Of a stretch of DNA of 64,000 nt, positions 26,901-36,139 are shown in pieces. The DNA is from Williamsia sterculiae. GTDB taxonomy: Bacteria; Actinomycetota; Actinomycetes; Mycobacteriales; Mycobacteriaceae. Location: positions 62,001 through 126,000 of the forward strand of contig NZ_FTNT01000010.1 in assembly GCF_900156495.1 (NCBI RefSeq). Direction: 5' to 3'. Position 1 is the first letter of the stretch; each line of letters begins with the position of its first letter. The position numbers were made by a program, and so were the translations under genes. The notes under the pieces are model-generated. The model searched no databases, was not told where the DNA came from, and was given only the letters and a program-made list of their open reading frames with translations.

Positions 26901-27569
26901 ATGCGTACTGCCTACCGGGAACAGATGGCCGGGTTGAACTCGGTCCTCGGATCAATGTGCGAGCTGGCCGGTGGGGCTATGGAACGATCCACCCAGGCGT
27001 TGCTCCAGGCCGATCTCGCCGTCGCCGAAGAGGTCATCACCGACCACGAGAAGATCACGTCGTTGTCTGTGCATGCCGAGGAGCAGGCCTTCGCCCTGCT
27101 CGCGTTGCAGGCGCCGGTGGCCAGCGACCTCCGCGCGGTGGTCAGCACGTTCCAGATCGTCGCCGATGCCGACCGGATGGGGGCGCTGGCGCTGCACGTG
27201 GCCAAGGTGGCCCGCAGGCGGCATCCGGCGCACGCACTACCCGAAGAGGTGAACGGGTACTTCGCCGAGATGGGCAGGCTCGCGGTGCAGCTGGCCGCGA
27301 CCGCTCGTGAGGTGCTGAACACCCAGGACCCCAACGACGCCCTGCGGCTGCAGGACGACGACGACGCGATGGACGACCTGCACCGACATCTGTTCACCGT
27401 GCTGATGGACCGTGAGTGGCGCCACGGGGTGGCCGCGGCGGTCGACGTCACCCTGCTCGGCCGCTACTACGAGCGGTTCGCCGACCACGCGGTTCTCATC
27501 GGCCGTCGGGTGGTGTTCCAGGCGACCGGCAAGACCCCCGAACAGCTCGTCGACGTCGGCGAATACTGA
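26901..27569 (+). CDS. phoU: Phosphate signalling protein PhoU
   Basis: Cytosolic regulator linking the Pst transporter to phosphate sensing; the M. tuberculosis counterpart by position is phoY2. The 222 aa form two three-helix-bundle PhoU repeats, each with the acidic/basic metal-cluster pattern ([21 protein letters not shown], cut here at its core ADADRMG, and [19 protein letters not shown] in the second repeat). The ATG follows a TATTGT -10 box, itself preceded by a PHO-box-like repeat. It is convergent with pstB and shares a terminator with it, so it is transcribed separately from pstSCAB. Confidence 0.96.
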   Translation: MRTAYREQMAGLNSVLGSMCELAGGAMERSTQALLQADLAVAEEVITDHEKITSLSVHAEEQAFALLALQAPVASDLRAVVSTFQIVADADRMGALALHVAKVARRRHPAHALPEEVNGYFAEMGRLAVQLAATAREVLNTQDPNDALRLQDDDDAMDDLHRHLFTVLMDREWRHGVAAAVDVTLLGRYYERFADHAVLIGRRVVFQATGKTPEQLVDVGEY

Positions 27570-27591
27570 ACGCGGCGGGTCGCGGACCAGA

Positions 27592-27618
27592 ACGGCGGGC
27601 GATCACATCGCCCGCCGT
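27592..27618. terminator. Shared terminator hairpin between phoU and pstB
   Basis: ACGGCGGGCGAT (27592-27603), loop CAC, ATCGCCCGCCGT (27607-27618): a perfect 12-bp stem centred in the 73-bp gap between convergent stop codons. It could act in both directions. Confidence 0.8.
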
Positions 27619-27642
27619 GTCCGTCCCCCGCGACCGTCCGGA

Positions 27643-28419
27643 TCAGCCGAAGCGACCCGAGATGTAGTCGTCGGTCTGCTTCTTGGTCGGGTTCGAGAAC
27701 ATCTTCTCGGTGTCGTCGATCTCCACCAGCTCACCCGGCTTGCCCACGCCGGAGAGGTTGAAGAACGCCGTCTGATCGCTCACCCGCGCGGCCTGCTGCA
27801 TGTTGTGGGTGACGATGACGATGGTGTACTCCTTCTTGAGCTCACCCATCAGGTCCTCGATCGCCAACGTGGAGATCGGGTCCAGCGCCGAACACGGCTC
27901 GTCCATCAACAGCACGTCCGGTGACACCGCGATGGCGCGGGCGATACACAGCCGCTGCTGCTGACCGCCCGACAGACCACCGCCCGGCTTCTTCAACCGG
28001 TCCTTCACCTCTTCCCACAGATTGGCGCCGCGCAGACTGCGCTCGGTCACCTCGTCGAGCTCGGCCTTGTTGCGCACACCCTGCAACTTGAGACCGGCGA
28101 CGACGTTGTCGCGAATCGACATCGTCGGGAACGGGTTGGGCCGCTGGAACACCATGCCGATGGTCGTGCGCACGCTGACCGGGCTGATACCCCTGCCGTA
28201 GATGTCCTCCCCGTCGAGTAGAACCTGACCTTCGACGCGCGCGCCGGGGATCTCTTCGTGCATTCGGTTCAGGGTCCGCAGCACGGTCGACTTGCCACAG
28301 CCCGACGGGCCGATGAACGCGGTGATGCTGCGTGGCGGCACGCTCAGGGTCACCTCGTTGACCGCGTGGAACTTGCCGTAATAGATGTTCAGGTCTTTGA
28401 CGTCGAGCCGTTTGGCCAT
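27643..28419 (-). CDS. pstB: Phosphate ABC transporter ATP-binding protein PstB
   Basis: ATPase subunit of the high-affinity phosphate importer, 258 aa, the usual length. Walker [10 protein letters not shown], the long signature LSGGQQQR and Walker [17 protein letters not shown] (with the PstB-specific Cys) are clear, as is the switch His in [18 protein letters not shown] 28419 has GAAGGA about seven bases upstream. It is the last gene of pstSCAB; by position it corresponds to phoT of M. tuberculosis. The preceding 77 bp hold no obvious promoter. Confidence 0.97.
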   Translation of the reverse strand: MAKRLDVKDLNIYYGKFHAVNEVTLSVPPRSITAFIGPSGCGKSTVLRTLNRMHEEIPGARVEGQVLLDGEDIYGRGISPVSVRTTIGMVFQRPNPFPTMSIRDNVVAGLKLQGVRNKAELDEVTERSLRGANLWEEVKDRLKKPGGGLSGGQQQRLCIARAIAVSPDVLLMDEPCSALDPISTLAIEDLMGELKKEYTIVIVTHNMQQAARVSDQTAFFNLSGVGKPGELVEIDDTEKMFSNPTKKQTDDYISGRFG

Positions 28420-28496
28420 GGGTCCGTCCTTCGTGGCGAGGAGTGCGGGTCGGGCGGGTGCCGTGTTCGGGCGGCGCCCCTACTTCGTCTGTGTAG

Positions 28497-29423
28497 TCAC
28501 CGTGTCTTGGGGGCGAGCGCCTTCGACAGCACGGCCGCGATGATGTTCAGCACCGCGATCACCAGGATCAGCGTCAGTGCCGCACCCCAGTAGTAGAACG
28601 ACGACGCGGCCTGACTGGACGCCCACATGTCCTTGATGAACAGCGGCAGCGATGTCATCCCCGACTCGAACGGGTTGACACGCACCTGCGACGACGCCGG
28701 GCCGGCCAGGATCAGCACCGGGGCGGTCTCCCCCATCACCCGGGCGATGGCCAGGAAGATCCCCGACAGCATGCCCGACAGCGCGGTCGGTACGACGACC
28801 CGCAGGATCGTCTTCCACTTGGGGATACCCAGCGCCAACGACGCCTCGCGCAGTTCGTCGGGCACCAGTTTGAGCATCTCCTCGGTGGAGCGCACCACGA
28901 TCGGGATCATCAACAGGATCATCGCGAGGGCGACCGCGAACGCGCTCTGTCCCATCGCCAACCCGAGGACGAAGACGCCGAAGACGAAGATCGTCGCGAC
29001 GATGGACGGCACCCCGGCCAGGATGTCGACCATGAAGGTGACCGGGCGGACCAACCGGCTGGTGGGGTACTCCACCAGCATGATCGCGGTGAGCACTGCG
29101 ATCGGCACCGAGATGATGGTCGCGATCGCCGCCTGGATCAGCGAGCCGACGATCGCCTGCGAGATACCGGCGCCGTACTCCGACGTGGTGTCCACGCCGT
29201 AGGCGTCGCCGAACCACCAGTTGGGGTCGGTGAGTGCCCCGGCACCCTTGGAGATGACCGTGTACAACAGCCACACCAGCGGGATGATCGCGATGACGAA
29301 GCAGAGTGCGAAGACGGCGTAGGCGGCCTGCGAGCGCACCCGTCTGCCCAGCGAGATCTGCCGGAATGCCGACGGCGCGGCCTTGACCGGTTCGCGGGGG
29401 TCGACGTCGAGGGTGGCGGTCAT
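28497..29423 (-). CDS. pstA: Phosphate ABC transporter permease PstA
   Basis: 308-aa inner-membrane permease with six transmembrane helices and the EAA-type cytoplasmic loop ([20 protein letters not shown]) that contacts PstB. It forms the channel with PstC. The ATG overlaps the pstC stop (ATGA), so the two permeases are translationally coupled and made in equal amounts. Confidence 0.96.
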   Translation of the reverse strand: MTATLDVDPREPVKAAPSAFRQISLGRRVRSQAAYAVFALCFVIAIIPLVWLLYTVISKGAGALTDPNWWFGDAYGVDTTSEYGAGISQAIVGSLIQAAIATIISVPIAVLTAIMLVEYPTSRLVRPVTFMVDILAGVPSIVATIFVFGVFVLGLAMGQSAFAVALAMILLMIPIVVRSTEEMLKLVPDELREASLALGIPKWKTILRVVVPTALSGMLSGIFLAIARVMGETAPVLILAGPASSQVRVNPFESGMTSLPLFIKDMWASSQAASSFYYWGAALTLILVIAVLNIIAAVLSKALAPKTR

Positions 29424-30538
29424 CCGTTCACCTTTCCGCCCGCGATGCCGCGGGCCACCGCGTTCACCACGAAGGTGAGGACGAACAGGACCAGACCGGC
29501 ACCGATGTACGCGCCCGCGGAGTCGGTGCTGCTGACGAACTCACCCACGTCGCGGGCGATGCGGGAGGCGAAGGTGTCACCGCCCTCGAACAGCGACCAC
29601 TTGAGCACACCGTCGGCCGAGCTCAGGATGACCAGCACCGCGATCGTCTCACCGAGGGCGCGACCGAGGGCCAGCATCGCGGCGGCGATCATGCCGCTGC
29701 GGGCGTACGGGAACGCGGTCATCCGGATGACCTCCCAGCGGGTGGCGCCCAGCGCCTGAGCGGCCTCCTTCTGCCCCACCGGGGTCTGCCGGATGACCTC
29801 GCGGGTGATGGAGGTGATGATCGGCAACATCATGATCGCCAGCACGATGCCGGCGGTGAAGATGGTGCCGCCACCGGAAATGGAGGTCTTGCCGGTCGCG
29901 AAGATGAACAACCAGCCGAAGGTCGAGTTCAACCATTCCGCGAACGGTGCGATCACCGGGGCCAGGACGAAGATGCCCCAGAGTCCGAAGATGATCGAGG
30001 GGACAGCGGCGAGCAGGTCGATCACCGCGCCCAGAGCCCGCGACACCGACTTGGGCGCGTACTCGACCAGATAGGTGGCGATCCCGATGGCGACCGGGGT
30101 GGCCAGCACCAACGCGAACACCGCACTGAGCACCGTCGCGCGGAACAGCTGCCAGACGCCGAAGCTGGCACTACCGCTCGCGAAGTCGTCGCTGCCCACC
30201 TTCCAGTCCGAGGAGAACAGGAAGTTGGAGTTGTCTTTCGCGATCGACGGTATGGCCTGGATCAACAGGTCGATGCCGATGGCCGCGATGACCAGCACCA
30301 CCACGAAACCGGTGCCCTTGGCCAGGTAGGAGAAGACCTTGTCGCCCACCATGCCCGCATCGCTCCGCAGGCTGTCGCTACGCGGATCGTCGTTGTCGAC
30401 ACCCGCGGGTGCGGTCGGGTACACGTCGGTTCCGCCGGCTGCGTGGCGCGGTTGCGACGATTCTCGGACAGGGCCGCGGCCCGAGTCGGACGAGGTGTCC
30501 GATCCCGGGCCGCCGCCGGTTGCGTCATCCACTGACAT
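29420..30538 (-). CDS. pstC: Phosphate ABC transporter permease PstC
   Basis: 372-aa permease with six transmembrane helices and the EAA loop ([16 protein letters not shown]). The first 60 or so residues are a hydrophilic cytosolic tail that is Gly/Ser/Pro-rich and longer than in E. coli PstC. ATG 30538, with only a weak AGAGAA ribosome-binding site. It lies 65 bp downstream of pstS, after a palindrome overlapping the pstS stop that may reduce read-through so that the binding protein is made in excess. Confidence 0.95.
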   Translation of the reverse strand: MSVDDATGGGPGSDTSSDSGRGPVRESSQPRHAAGGTDVYPTAPAGVDNDDPRSDSLRSDAGMVGDKVFSYLAKGTGFVVVLVIAAIGIDLLIQAIPSIAKDNSNFLFSSDWKVGSDDFASGSASFGVWQLFRATVLSAVFALVLATPVAIGIATYLVEYAPKSVSRALGAVIDLLAAVPSIIFGLWGIFVLAPVIAPFAEWLNSTFGWLFIFATGKTSISGGGTIFTAGIVLAIMMLPIITSITREVIRQTPVGQKEAAQALGATRWEVIRMTAFPYARSGMIAAAMLALGRALGETIAVLVILSSADGVLKWSLFEGGDTFASRIARDVGEFVSSTDSAGAYIGAGLVLFVLTFVVNAVARGIAGGKVNG

Positions 30539-30589
30539 GTTCTCTATTCGCCTGGTTGATGCTCGACCCCGTGGATTTCGACGTCATCG

Positions 30590-30607
30590 GTGATCCGCTC
30601 GGATCAC
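30590..30607 (-). promoter_or_regulatory. Palindrome spanning the pstS stop codon
   Basis: GTGATCCG-CT-CGGATCAC (30590-30607) is a perfect dyad that includes the pstS TGA. In RNA it would be a 7-bp hairpin with a 4-nt loop between pstS and pstC, suited to 3'-end protection or partial termination within the operon. Confidence 0.45.
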
Positions 30608-31731
30608 TGGATGGCTTTGATCGCATCCTGGAGCTTGGTCTGGAACGCGTCCGGCAACGGGATGTAACCGGCGTTCTGCAGGTCGGTGCCCTGGTTCTGC
30701 GGGGCGGAGGCCACCGACAGGAACGTCTGTACGCCCTGGGCGGTCTGCTGATCAGCGTACTTGGAGCACACGATCTCATAGGTTGCCAGAACGATCGGGT
30801 ACGCGCCCGCCTCGGTGGGCTTGTAGAACGACGAGGTGTCGATCACCATGTCGTGGCTGGCGTCACCGTTCTTGAGCTTGGCCGACGCGATGGTCTTGCC
30901 GCCCGATTCCGCGTTCAGCTCCACACCGGACTTGTCCTGATCGGTGATGACCTTGGCCATCTTCAGGTTGTTCGACTTGGCGTAGGCCCACTCGACGTAG
31001 GCGATGGCGCCCTTGGTGGGGGTGACGGCCGCGCCGACCCCCGGGTTGCCCTGCTTGCCCTCGCCGACGCCGCCGTTGAACTTCTTGCCCGCACCCTTGG
31101 TCCAGCCACCGGCGGCGGTCAGGTATTTCTGGAAGTTGTCCGTGGTGCCGGACTCGTCGCCGCGGTACAGCACCGAGATGGCCAGATCGGGCAGGTTCTT
31201 GCCCTGGTTCTCGGCGGCGATGGCCGGGTCGTTCCACTTGGTGATCTCACCGCTGAAGATCTTCGACAGGGTCGGCCCGGACAGGGCCAGGTCACCCACC
31301 CCGTCGAGGTTGTAGGCGATGGCGATCGGGCCGAAGACCAACGGGAGGTGCCAGGCCGGAGAGGCACAGCGCTGCTGCGCCTGCGGCGCCTCGGTGTCCT
31401 TCAGCGGCGAGTCGGAGCCACCGAAATCGGTGAGGCCTTTGGTGAAGTCGGAGACACCCTGACCGGAACCGCCGCCGCCGTACTTGAGCTCCGACCCCGG
31501 GCAGGTCTTCGCGAACGAGCTGTTGAACACCTTCATCGCGTTGGCCTGGGCGGTGGAACCGCTGGCGTTGAGCGACTTCTTGCCCGTGCACTCGGTGCTC
31601 TTGACGGCAGATGCCGCCGACTGGCCGGCGGAACCGCCACCCTTGTCGGCATTACTGCTGCACGCACCGAGGACCAGGGTGGATGCGGCCGTCACGGACA
31701 TGACAGCGACACCGGCACGACTCAATTTCAC
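30604..31731 (-). CDS. pstS: Phosphate-binding lipoprotein PstS
   Basis: Extracytoplasmic high-affinity phosphate receptor, 375 aa. The signal peptide ends in the lipobox LVLGAC with Cys24 as lipid anchor. Phosphate-binding segments typical of PstS are visible (ASGSTAQANAM, GGSDSPL, YRGDESGTTDNFQKYL). The start is GTG 31731 because GGAGGAAA lies eight bases upstream; the ORF to 31800 extends through the promoter. First gene of pstSCAB, preceded by a -10 box and a PHO-box-like repeat. Confidence 0.96.
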   Translation of the reverse strand: MKLSRAGVAVMSVTAASTLVLGACSSNADKGGGSAGQSAASAVKSTECTGKKSLNASGSTAQANAMKVFNSSFAKTCPGSELKYGGGGSGQGVSDFTKGLTDFGGSDSPLKDTEAPQAQQRCASPAWHLPLVFGPIAIAYNLDGVGDLALSGPTLSKIFSGEITKWNDPAIAAENQGKNLPDLAISVLYRGDESGTTDNFQKYLTAAGGWTKGAGKKFNGGVGEGKQGNPGVGAAVTPTKGAIAYVEWAYAKSNNLKMAKVITDQDKSGVELNAESGGKTIASAKLKNGDASHDMVIDTSSFYKPTEAGAYPIVLATYEIVCSKYADQQTAQGVQTFLSVASAPQNQGTDLQNAGYIPLPDAFQTKLQDAIKAIQ

Positions 31732-31795
31732 GAAGGTTTCCTCCAGCTGGGATCTCGGCGCGGCACGCTCGAGTACCGGCGCCCGGGTCGAGATG

Positions 31796-31801
31796 ACCAT
31801 A
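31796..31801 (-). promoter_or_regulatory. pstS -10 box
   Basis: TATGGT on the minus strand (31801-31796), predicted start of transcription near 31789, giving a leader of about 58 nt that carries the GGAGGAAA ribosome-binding site. Confidence 0.55.
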
Positions 31802-31828
31802 GGTTCGGCTGGTGGACGGTCGGCCCAC

Positions 31829-31850
31829 CGGAAGTGAACGAGAGATGAAC
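31829..31850 (-). promoter_or_regulatory. PHO-box-like direct repeat before pstS
   Basis: On the minus strand GTTCAT (31850-31845) and GTTCAC (31839-31834) repeat with an 11-bp period. The first base is 49 nt from the first base of the -10 TATGGT, the same geometry as at phoU. It sits about 30 bp from the mshD stop codon. Confidence 0.7.
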
Positions 31851-31880
31851 AAGTCCGATTTGGTGGCCGCCGCTGCGGGG

Positions 31881-32780
31881 TCAGTGCAACCCGTACGCCA
31901 CGTCGACGGCGTAACGGGTGAAACCGAGACGGTCGTAGGTGTGCAGCGCCGCGGAGTTGTCCCCCTCGACGTACAACTCGACCGCGGTCAACCCGAGGTC
32001 GGCAAGGTGACGCAGACCCGCGAGGGTGAGCAGACGGCCGAGCCCCCGACCCTGCGTGTCCGGGTCCACCCCGACGATGTACACCTCACCGACGGCCGGG
32101 TCGTCGCTGCGGGGCGGGTGCACCTTGGTCCAGTGGAAACCCAGCAGTCGATCCGGATCCGTCGCCTCGAAGGTCAGGAACAGCCCGGCGGCGTCGAACC
32201 AGTCGGCGCGCAGTCGTTCGTCGATGTCGGCGCTCGACCATCCGCCCTGCTCCGGATGCCACGCGAAGGCCAGGTTGTTCACCCGCACCAGTTCACCGAT
32301 CACGTGGTCGCGCCGATCCTCACCCACCTCCGCGAAGGTGGTCAAGAGCACGTCGTCGGGAATCTGCAACTCGGGTAACGGGTCGGCTCGTGCTCCCAGC
32401 GGCCTACGTAGTTGCAGCAGTTCACGCGTGACCGTGGCCCCGAGTGCGGCGGCCAGACCACGCGCGGAGGGAAGGTTGCCGTGCGCCCAGGCCCGGGCGC
32501 CGGGCTCCACGTCGAGGGCCGAGGCCAGGAGCGCCCGGCCGTGGTCGTGACCGCGGAACGCGGGATCGACGACGGCCTCGATCATCGGCGGGTCTCCGGG
32601 CGTGATGTTGGCGTACCCGACAAGCACTCCGTCCGACGTCCACTGCAGCACGTGCGCGACCCGGTCACCGTCCACGGCCAGCACGGCCTGCTCGGACAAC
32701 GCGGCGACACCGTCGAAATCGTCGGCGGCGGCTAGGATCTCGCGTACCCGCGCAACGATCTCGGGATCGAGGGCGGTCAC
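31881..32780 (-). CDS. mshD: Mycothiol synthase (mycothiol acetyltransferase)
   Basis: Acetylates the cysteine of Cys-GlcN-Ins with acetyl-CoA, the last step of mycothiol synthesis; cytosolic. The 299 aa form two tandem GNAT domains, the second with a clear acetyl-CoA loop ([17 protein letters not shown]) and [21 protein letters not shown]. Length and order match mycobacterial MshD (Rv0819). The GTG start overlaps the glnR stop (GTGA), so it is translated with the regulator. It ends just before the pstS promoter. Confidence 0.96.
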   Translation of the reverse strand: MTALDPEIVARVREILAAADDFDGVAALSEQAVLAVDGDRVAHVLQWTSDGVLVGYANITPGDPPMIEAVVDPAFRGHDHGRALLASALDVEPGARAWAHGNLPSARGLAAALGATVTRELLQLRRPLGARADPLPELQIPDDVLLTTFAEVGEDRRDHVIGELVRVNNLAFAWHPEQGGWSSADIDERLRADWFDAAGLFLTFEATDPDRLLGFHWTKVHPPRSDDPAVGEVYIVGVDPDTQGRGLGRLLTLAGLRHLADLGLTAVELYVEGDNSAALHTYDRLGFTRYAVDVAYGLH

Positions 32781-33604
32781 GAGTTGTTGGTCGGGCTGAG
32801 CTCGGACCCGGCAAACGTGTCGTCGGTCGGCACCCCGATACGCGACGGACCGTCGGCGGACCGGTCGTCGCCGGACTCGTGGTCCTCCGGCTCACCCCCG
32901 ACGGTGGGCTCGGCGGCGTCACCGTCGCCGCGGCCCCGACTGGGACGCACCGCCTTGTACCCGACATTGCGCACGGTCCCGATCAGGGATTCGTGTTCGG
33001 CGCCGAGCTTCGCGCGCAGTCGCCGGACGTGCACGTCGACGGTGCGGGTGCCACCGAAGAAGTCGTACCCCCACACCTCCTGCAGCAGCTGCGCGCGGGT
33101 GAACACCCGACCCGCGTTCTGCGCGAGGTATTTCAACAGCTCGAACTCCTTGTAGGTCAGGTCGAGCGGCCGCCCACGCAATCGCGCGGTGTAGGTGCCC
33201 TCGTCGATCACCAACTCCCCCAGGGCGACCTTGCCGGTCGACTCCTCGGCACTGACCCCGCGGGTCCGGACGACCAGCAGGCGCAGGCGGGCGTCGAGTT
33301 CGGCCGGCCCGGTCGCCGGCAGCAGGAAGTCGTCGAGACCCCATTCGGCGTTGACGGCGACCAACCCGCCCTCGGTCAACACGGCGACCACCGGCACCGA
33401 CGACCCCGTGCTGCCCAACAACCGACACAGGCCCCGCGCGGCGGCCAGATCGGTGCGGGCGTCGACGAGCGCGACGTCTGCATTGGCCGCCTCCATCAGG
33501 GAGGCGACCTCGGTGGGAACAACTCGTACGGTGTGAGCCAGCAGTGACAACGACGGCAGAACGGACTCAGGGGTGGGATCGGCTGTCAGCAACAAGAGAT
33601 CCAC
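32777..33604 (-). CDS. glnR: OmpR-family response regulator, GlnR type
   Basis: 275-aa regulator with an N-terminal receiver-like domain (about 1-120) and a C-terminal winged-helix domain ([20 protein letters not shown], then VWGYDF and [13 protein letters not shown]). It closely resembles M. tuberculosis Rv0818, described in mycobacteria as GlnR, the nitrogen-assimilation regulator. No histidine kinase gene is adjacent, as usual for this atypical group. A long acidic tail after VRPSRGRG is probably disordered. The GTG start at 33604 has GGAG six bases upstream; longer ORFs read into the intergenic region. Cotranscribed with mshD. Confidence 0.93.
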   Translation of the reverse strand: MDLLLLTADPTPESVLPSLSLLAHTVRVVPTEVASLMEAANADVALVDARTDLAAARGLCRLLGSTGSSVPVVAVLTEGGLVAVNAEWGLDDFLLPATGPAELDARLRLLVVRTRGVSAEESTGKVALGELVIDEGTYTARLRGRPLDLTYKEFELLKYLAQNAGRVFTRAQLLQEVWGYDFFGGTRTVDVHVRRLRAKLGAEHESLIGTVRNVGYKAVRPSRGRGDGDAAEPTVGGEPEDHESGDDRSADGPSRIGVPTDDTFAGSELSPTNNS

Positions 33605-33832
33605 AAACCACTCCGATCTCGGACTTCGACAATGTGTACGCTGCCTTACCAACGTGTGCGCGACAGATGACAGAATAGCGGCATATCGGCGGTCGCCCGT
33701 TACCGAGGCGTCTCGCCGCGACGATGCACACGAGTCCGCGAACGCCTCGAATCGATACGGCGCCCCCTCACACACTCTGCCATCACGCGGTCTACCGGAC
33801 ACGACGTACCTCACCGGAGAAGGGAGCCGGGA

Positions 33833-34666
33833 GTGCGGAAAGTGACGACGGGAGTCGCGGTGGCCGTCGTCATCGCCGTCGCGGCGGCCGTTCTGGTCGA
33901 CGTCGGTGCGGCCATCCGCGCCGAACACCGTTTCGCGGTGGCCGTGCGTTCGGGATCGGGCCTGTCCTTCGATCCCGAGATCACCATCGGTGGGTTCCCG
34001 TTCCTCCGTGCGGCCGCCGACCACCGATACCCGCAGGTCGGCATCACCGCCCGCGGGGTCGTGGTGGGCAGCTGTCACGACGGGGTGCTCTGCCGGGGTG
34101 ACCTCCGCTCTGCCCTCACCGACGTCCGGACCGACGGCGCGACGGTGACCTCGAGGTCGTCGATGCGAGTCAGCCGGGTGAGCGGCTCGCTCACGATCGA
34201 CTCGGTCAACCTGGGACGTTTCCTCGACATCATCGACCTCACCGTGACCACCCCGGCGCCGCGCGATGAACCCGGCGGTGGTGGACCTGTGGACGGCAAC
34301 CTCAGCGCGTCCTCGGGAATCCTGCTGACGGGGACCGTGCCCGTCCCGCGCACCGGCCGCGACGCCGCCGCCAAGGTCAGTGTCGTCGCCGACCTGTCGG
34401 TGGTCGGCGGTGCGTTGCGCGTGCAGGCGACCGGCTTCTACCGCGGCCCCGAAGAACACGTCACCGCCGACGTCCCCGACGGGTCCCGGGCCGCGGTGTT
34501 GGCCGCGTTCACCCGTACCCTGCCGGTGCTGCCGTTGCCCTGGGGGATCGTCGCGACCAGCGCACACACCGAGGGCAGCGACGTGACCGTCGCCGGTGAC
34601 GACCTGGGGCCCACCACCCTGTACCCGACCGACTTCGTGTCCGCTCGCCCGACGGCCGACCGATGA
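33833..34666 (+). CDS. lmeA: LmeA-like DUF2993 secreted lipid-binding protein
   Basis: 277-aa DUF2993 protein with an N-terminal signal or anchor helix (about residues 5-25) and an extracytoplasmic TULIP-like domain. By position and family it matches M. tuberculosis Rv0817c / M. smegmatis LmeA, a factor needed for full-length lipomannan mannan chains. Visible family features are the early ITIGGFPFL segment and a late [14 protein letters not shown] strand region. A GTG start with GGAG upstream. In M. tuberculosis thiX (Rv0816c) lies next; here it is missing and the sulfurtransferase leader follows after 32 bp. Confidence 0.8.
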   Translation: MRKVTTGVAVAVVIAVAAAVLVDVGAAIRAEHRFAVAVRSGSGLSFDPEITIGGFPFLRAAADHRYPQVGITARGVVVGSCHDGVLCRGDLRSALTDVRTDGATVTSRSSMRVSRVSGSLTIDSVNLGRFLDIIDLTVTTPAPRDEPGGGGPVDGNLSASSGILLTGTVPVPRTGRDAAAKVSVVADLSVVGGALRVQATGFYRGPEEHVTADVPDGSRAAVLAAFTRTLPVLPLPWGIVATSAHTEGSDVTVAGDDLGPTTLYPTDFVSARPTADR

Positions 34667-34685
34667 CCCCGTCACGGGCCTGTTG

Positions 34686-34691
34686 TATTGT
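34686..34691 (+). promoter_or_regulatory. Leaderless -10 box of the poly-Cys leader ORF
   Basis: TATTGT at 34686-34691, seven bases before ATG 34699. The transcript would start at or next to the leader-peptide start codon. Confidence 0.65.
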
Positions 34692-34698
34692 CGGCGCC

Positions 34699-34779
34699 AT
34701 GCAACCGCGTCGTGAGCTGCTGCTCACCCGCCGCCGGGCGATCGATTTCTGTCGCCTGGCCAATTGTTGCTGTCGGTAG
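34699..34779 (+). CDS. Poly-cysteine leader peptide upstream of cysA2-sseC
   Basis: 26-codon leaderless ORF ending [10 protein letters not shown] and a TAG stop: four cysteines in the last nine residues, three consecutive just before the end. In mycobacteria, short leaderless poly-Cys ORFs before the homologous sulfurtransferase operon act as cysteine-responsive attenuators, so the same role is expected: ribosomes stall on Cys codons when cysteine is scarce and thereby change downstream RNA folding. The gene is too short for normal ORF calling. The following 125-nt leader can form alternative structures consistent with this (34769-34902). Confidence 0.8.
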   Translation: MQPRRELLLTRRRAIDFCRLANCCCR

Positions 34780-34902
34780 ATCGCTCCATCACCTCGCACG
34801 CCGGGGTGCGGGTCGACTCGCTGTCGCCTGCCGACACTTCCGCTCGCCCCCTGGTTCCGTGCGTTCCTTCTTTCGAGTACCCAACCCTTCCGAGAGGAAC
34901 CA
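34769..34902 (+). promoter_or_regulatory. Attenuator-like leader RNA of cysA2
   Basis: GCTGTCG occurs twice, at 34769-34775 over the last Cys codon of the leader ORF and at 34820-34826. CGACA at 34832-34836 can pair with either copy, so the two pairings exclude each other. A CGCAC-GCCGGG-GTGCG hairpin (34795-34810) lies between. TGGTTCC (34852-34858) is fully complementary to GGAACCA (34896-34902), which covers the cysA2 ribosome-binding site. Leader translation could therefore control ribosome-site access. This is read from pairing only. Confidence 0.5.
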
Positions 34903-34904
34903 CC

Positions 34905-35738
34905 ATGGCTCGTTCCGATGTCCTGGTCAGCACCGACTGGGCTGAACAGAATCTGGACACCGACAACACCGTCTTCGTCGAGGTCGACGAGGACACCACC
35001 GCCTACGACGGGGGACACATCCCCGGCGCGGTGAAGCTCGACTGGAAGACCGACCTGCAGGATCCGGTTCGCCGTGACTTCGTCAACGCCGAGCAGTTCG
35101 GAGACCTGCTCTCGTCCCGCGGTATCGGCAACGACGACACCGTGATCCTGTACGGCGGCAACAACAACTGGTTCGCCGCCTACGCGTACTGGTACTTCAA
35201 GCTGTACGGCCACGACAAGGTCAAGCTGATCGACGGTGGACGCAAGAAGTGGGAGCTCGACGGCCGTCCGCTGTCGGCCGACGCCGTCGCCCGGCCCTCG
35301 ACCGCCTACAAGGCCTCCGAACCTGACCTGTCGATCCGCGCGTTCCGTGACGAGGTGATCGACGCCATCAACACCAAGAACCTGGTGGATGTGCGCAGCC
35401 CCGACGAGTTCACCGGGAAGATCCTGGCTCCTGCGCACCTGCCGCAGGAGCAGAGCCAGCGTCCCGGTCACATCCCCGGTGCGATCAACGTGCCGTGGAG
35501 CAAGGCCGCCAACGAGGACGGCACCTTCCGCAGCGACGACGAACTCGCCGAGCTGTACAAAGAGGCCGGTCTCGACGGCGAGAAGCAGACCATCGCCTAT
35601 TGCCGCATCGGTGAGCGTTCCAGCCACACCTGGTTCGTCCTGAAGGAAATCCTGGGACACCAGAACGTGAAGAACTACGACGGCAGCTGGACCGAATACG
35701 GATCGCTGATCGGCGCTCCAATCGAACTGGGAGAGTGA
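34905..35738 (+). CDS. cysA2: Thiosulfate sulfurtransferase (rhodanese)
   Basis: Two-domain rhodanese, 277 aa, the same length as M. tuberculosis CysA2. It transfers sulfane sulfur from thiosulfate to an acceptor. The N-terminal domain has VEVDEDTTAYDGGHIPGAV and no active cysteine. The C-terminal domain has the active-site loop YCRIGERSSH with the persulfide Cys and CRxGxR signature. ATG 34905 has GAGAGGAA upstream, which may be masked by leader-RNA pairing. First full gene of the cysteine-controlled unit with sseC. Confidence 0.95.
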   Translation: MARSDVLVSTDWAEQNLDTDNTVFVEVDEDTTAYDGGHIPGAVKLDWKTDLQDPVRRDFVNAEQFGDLLSSRGIGNDDTVILYGGNNNWFAAYAYWYFKLYGHDKVKLIDGGRKKWELDGRPLSADAVARPSTAYKASEPDLSIRAFRDEVIDAINTKNLVDVRSPDEFTGKILAPAHLPQEQSQRPGHIPGAINVPWSKAANEDGTFRSDDELAELYKEAGLDGEKQTIAYCRIGERSSHTWFVLKEILGHQNVKNYDGSWTEYGSLIGAPIELGE

Positions 35739-35744
35739 TTTTCA

Positions 35745-36053
35745 ATGTGTGGTGCACCCAAGCAGGGTCAGCATCTGCCTGCGGGCGTTGACGCGGAGAA
35801 GGAAACCGTGTTGACCGGACAGGTGCTCGATGATGAGGGTGCAGCCGTCGGCGGCGCCTTCGTGCGGCTGCTCGACGGCGGCGGCGAGTTCACCGCCGAG
35901 GTCGTGGCCAGTGGTTCCGGCGACTTCCGGTTCTTCGCGGCTCCGGGTACCTGGACTCTGCGCGCCCTGTCGCGCAGTGGCAACGGTGACATCACCGTGA
36001 GCCCTGACGGTCCCGGCGTCCACGAGTACAACGTGGTCGTCAAGAAGGACTGA
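35745..36053 (+). CDS. sseC: SseC-like DUF1416 protein
   Basis: 102-aa DUF1416 protein that always travels with the thiosulfate sulfurtransferase (M. tuberculosis Rv0814c, sseC2). The sequence begins MCGAPKQG with a conserved Cys2 and continues as a compact beta-rich, prealbumin-like domain ([20 protein letters not shown], then [10 protein letters not shown]). Biochemical role unknown; a partner in sulfur transfer is inferred from strict gene pairing. It starts 6 bp after the cysA2 stop and is followed by a strong terminator. Confidence 0.92.
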   Translation: MCGAPKQGQHLPAGVDAEKETVLTGQVLDDEGAAVGGAFVRLLDGGGEFTAEVVASGSGDFRFFAAPGTWTLRALSRSGNGDITVSPDGPGVHEYNVVVKKD

Positions 36054-36073
36054 CCGCCGCACCGCAGACGGCA

Positions 36074-36112
36074 CACCGATCGCCCCGGCCCACCAGGCCG
36101 GGGCGATCGGTG
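36074..36112 (+). terminator. Perfect 17-bp terminator hairpin after sseC
   Basis: CACCGATCGCCCCGGCC (36074-36090), loop CACCA, exact complement at 36096-36112. It begins 21 bp after the sseC stop. No T-tract follows. One of the strongest hairpins in the window. Confidence 0.85.
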
Positions 36113-36127
36113 TTCGCGGGCACGACG

Positions 36128-36133
36128 TAGAAT
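36128..36133 (+). promoter_or_regulatory. Leaderless -10 box of the 32-aa membrane protein gene
   Basis: TAGAAT at 36128-36133, six bases before GTG 36140 and directly after the sseC terminator. Confidence 0.6.
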
Positions 36134-36139
36134 GGTCCC

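Noticed and set aside
30409-31848. 479-codon frame antisense to pstS
   Set aside because: Fully overlaps pstS and its promoter; composition is that of a GC-rich shadow.
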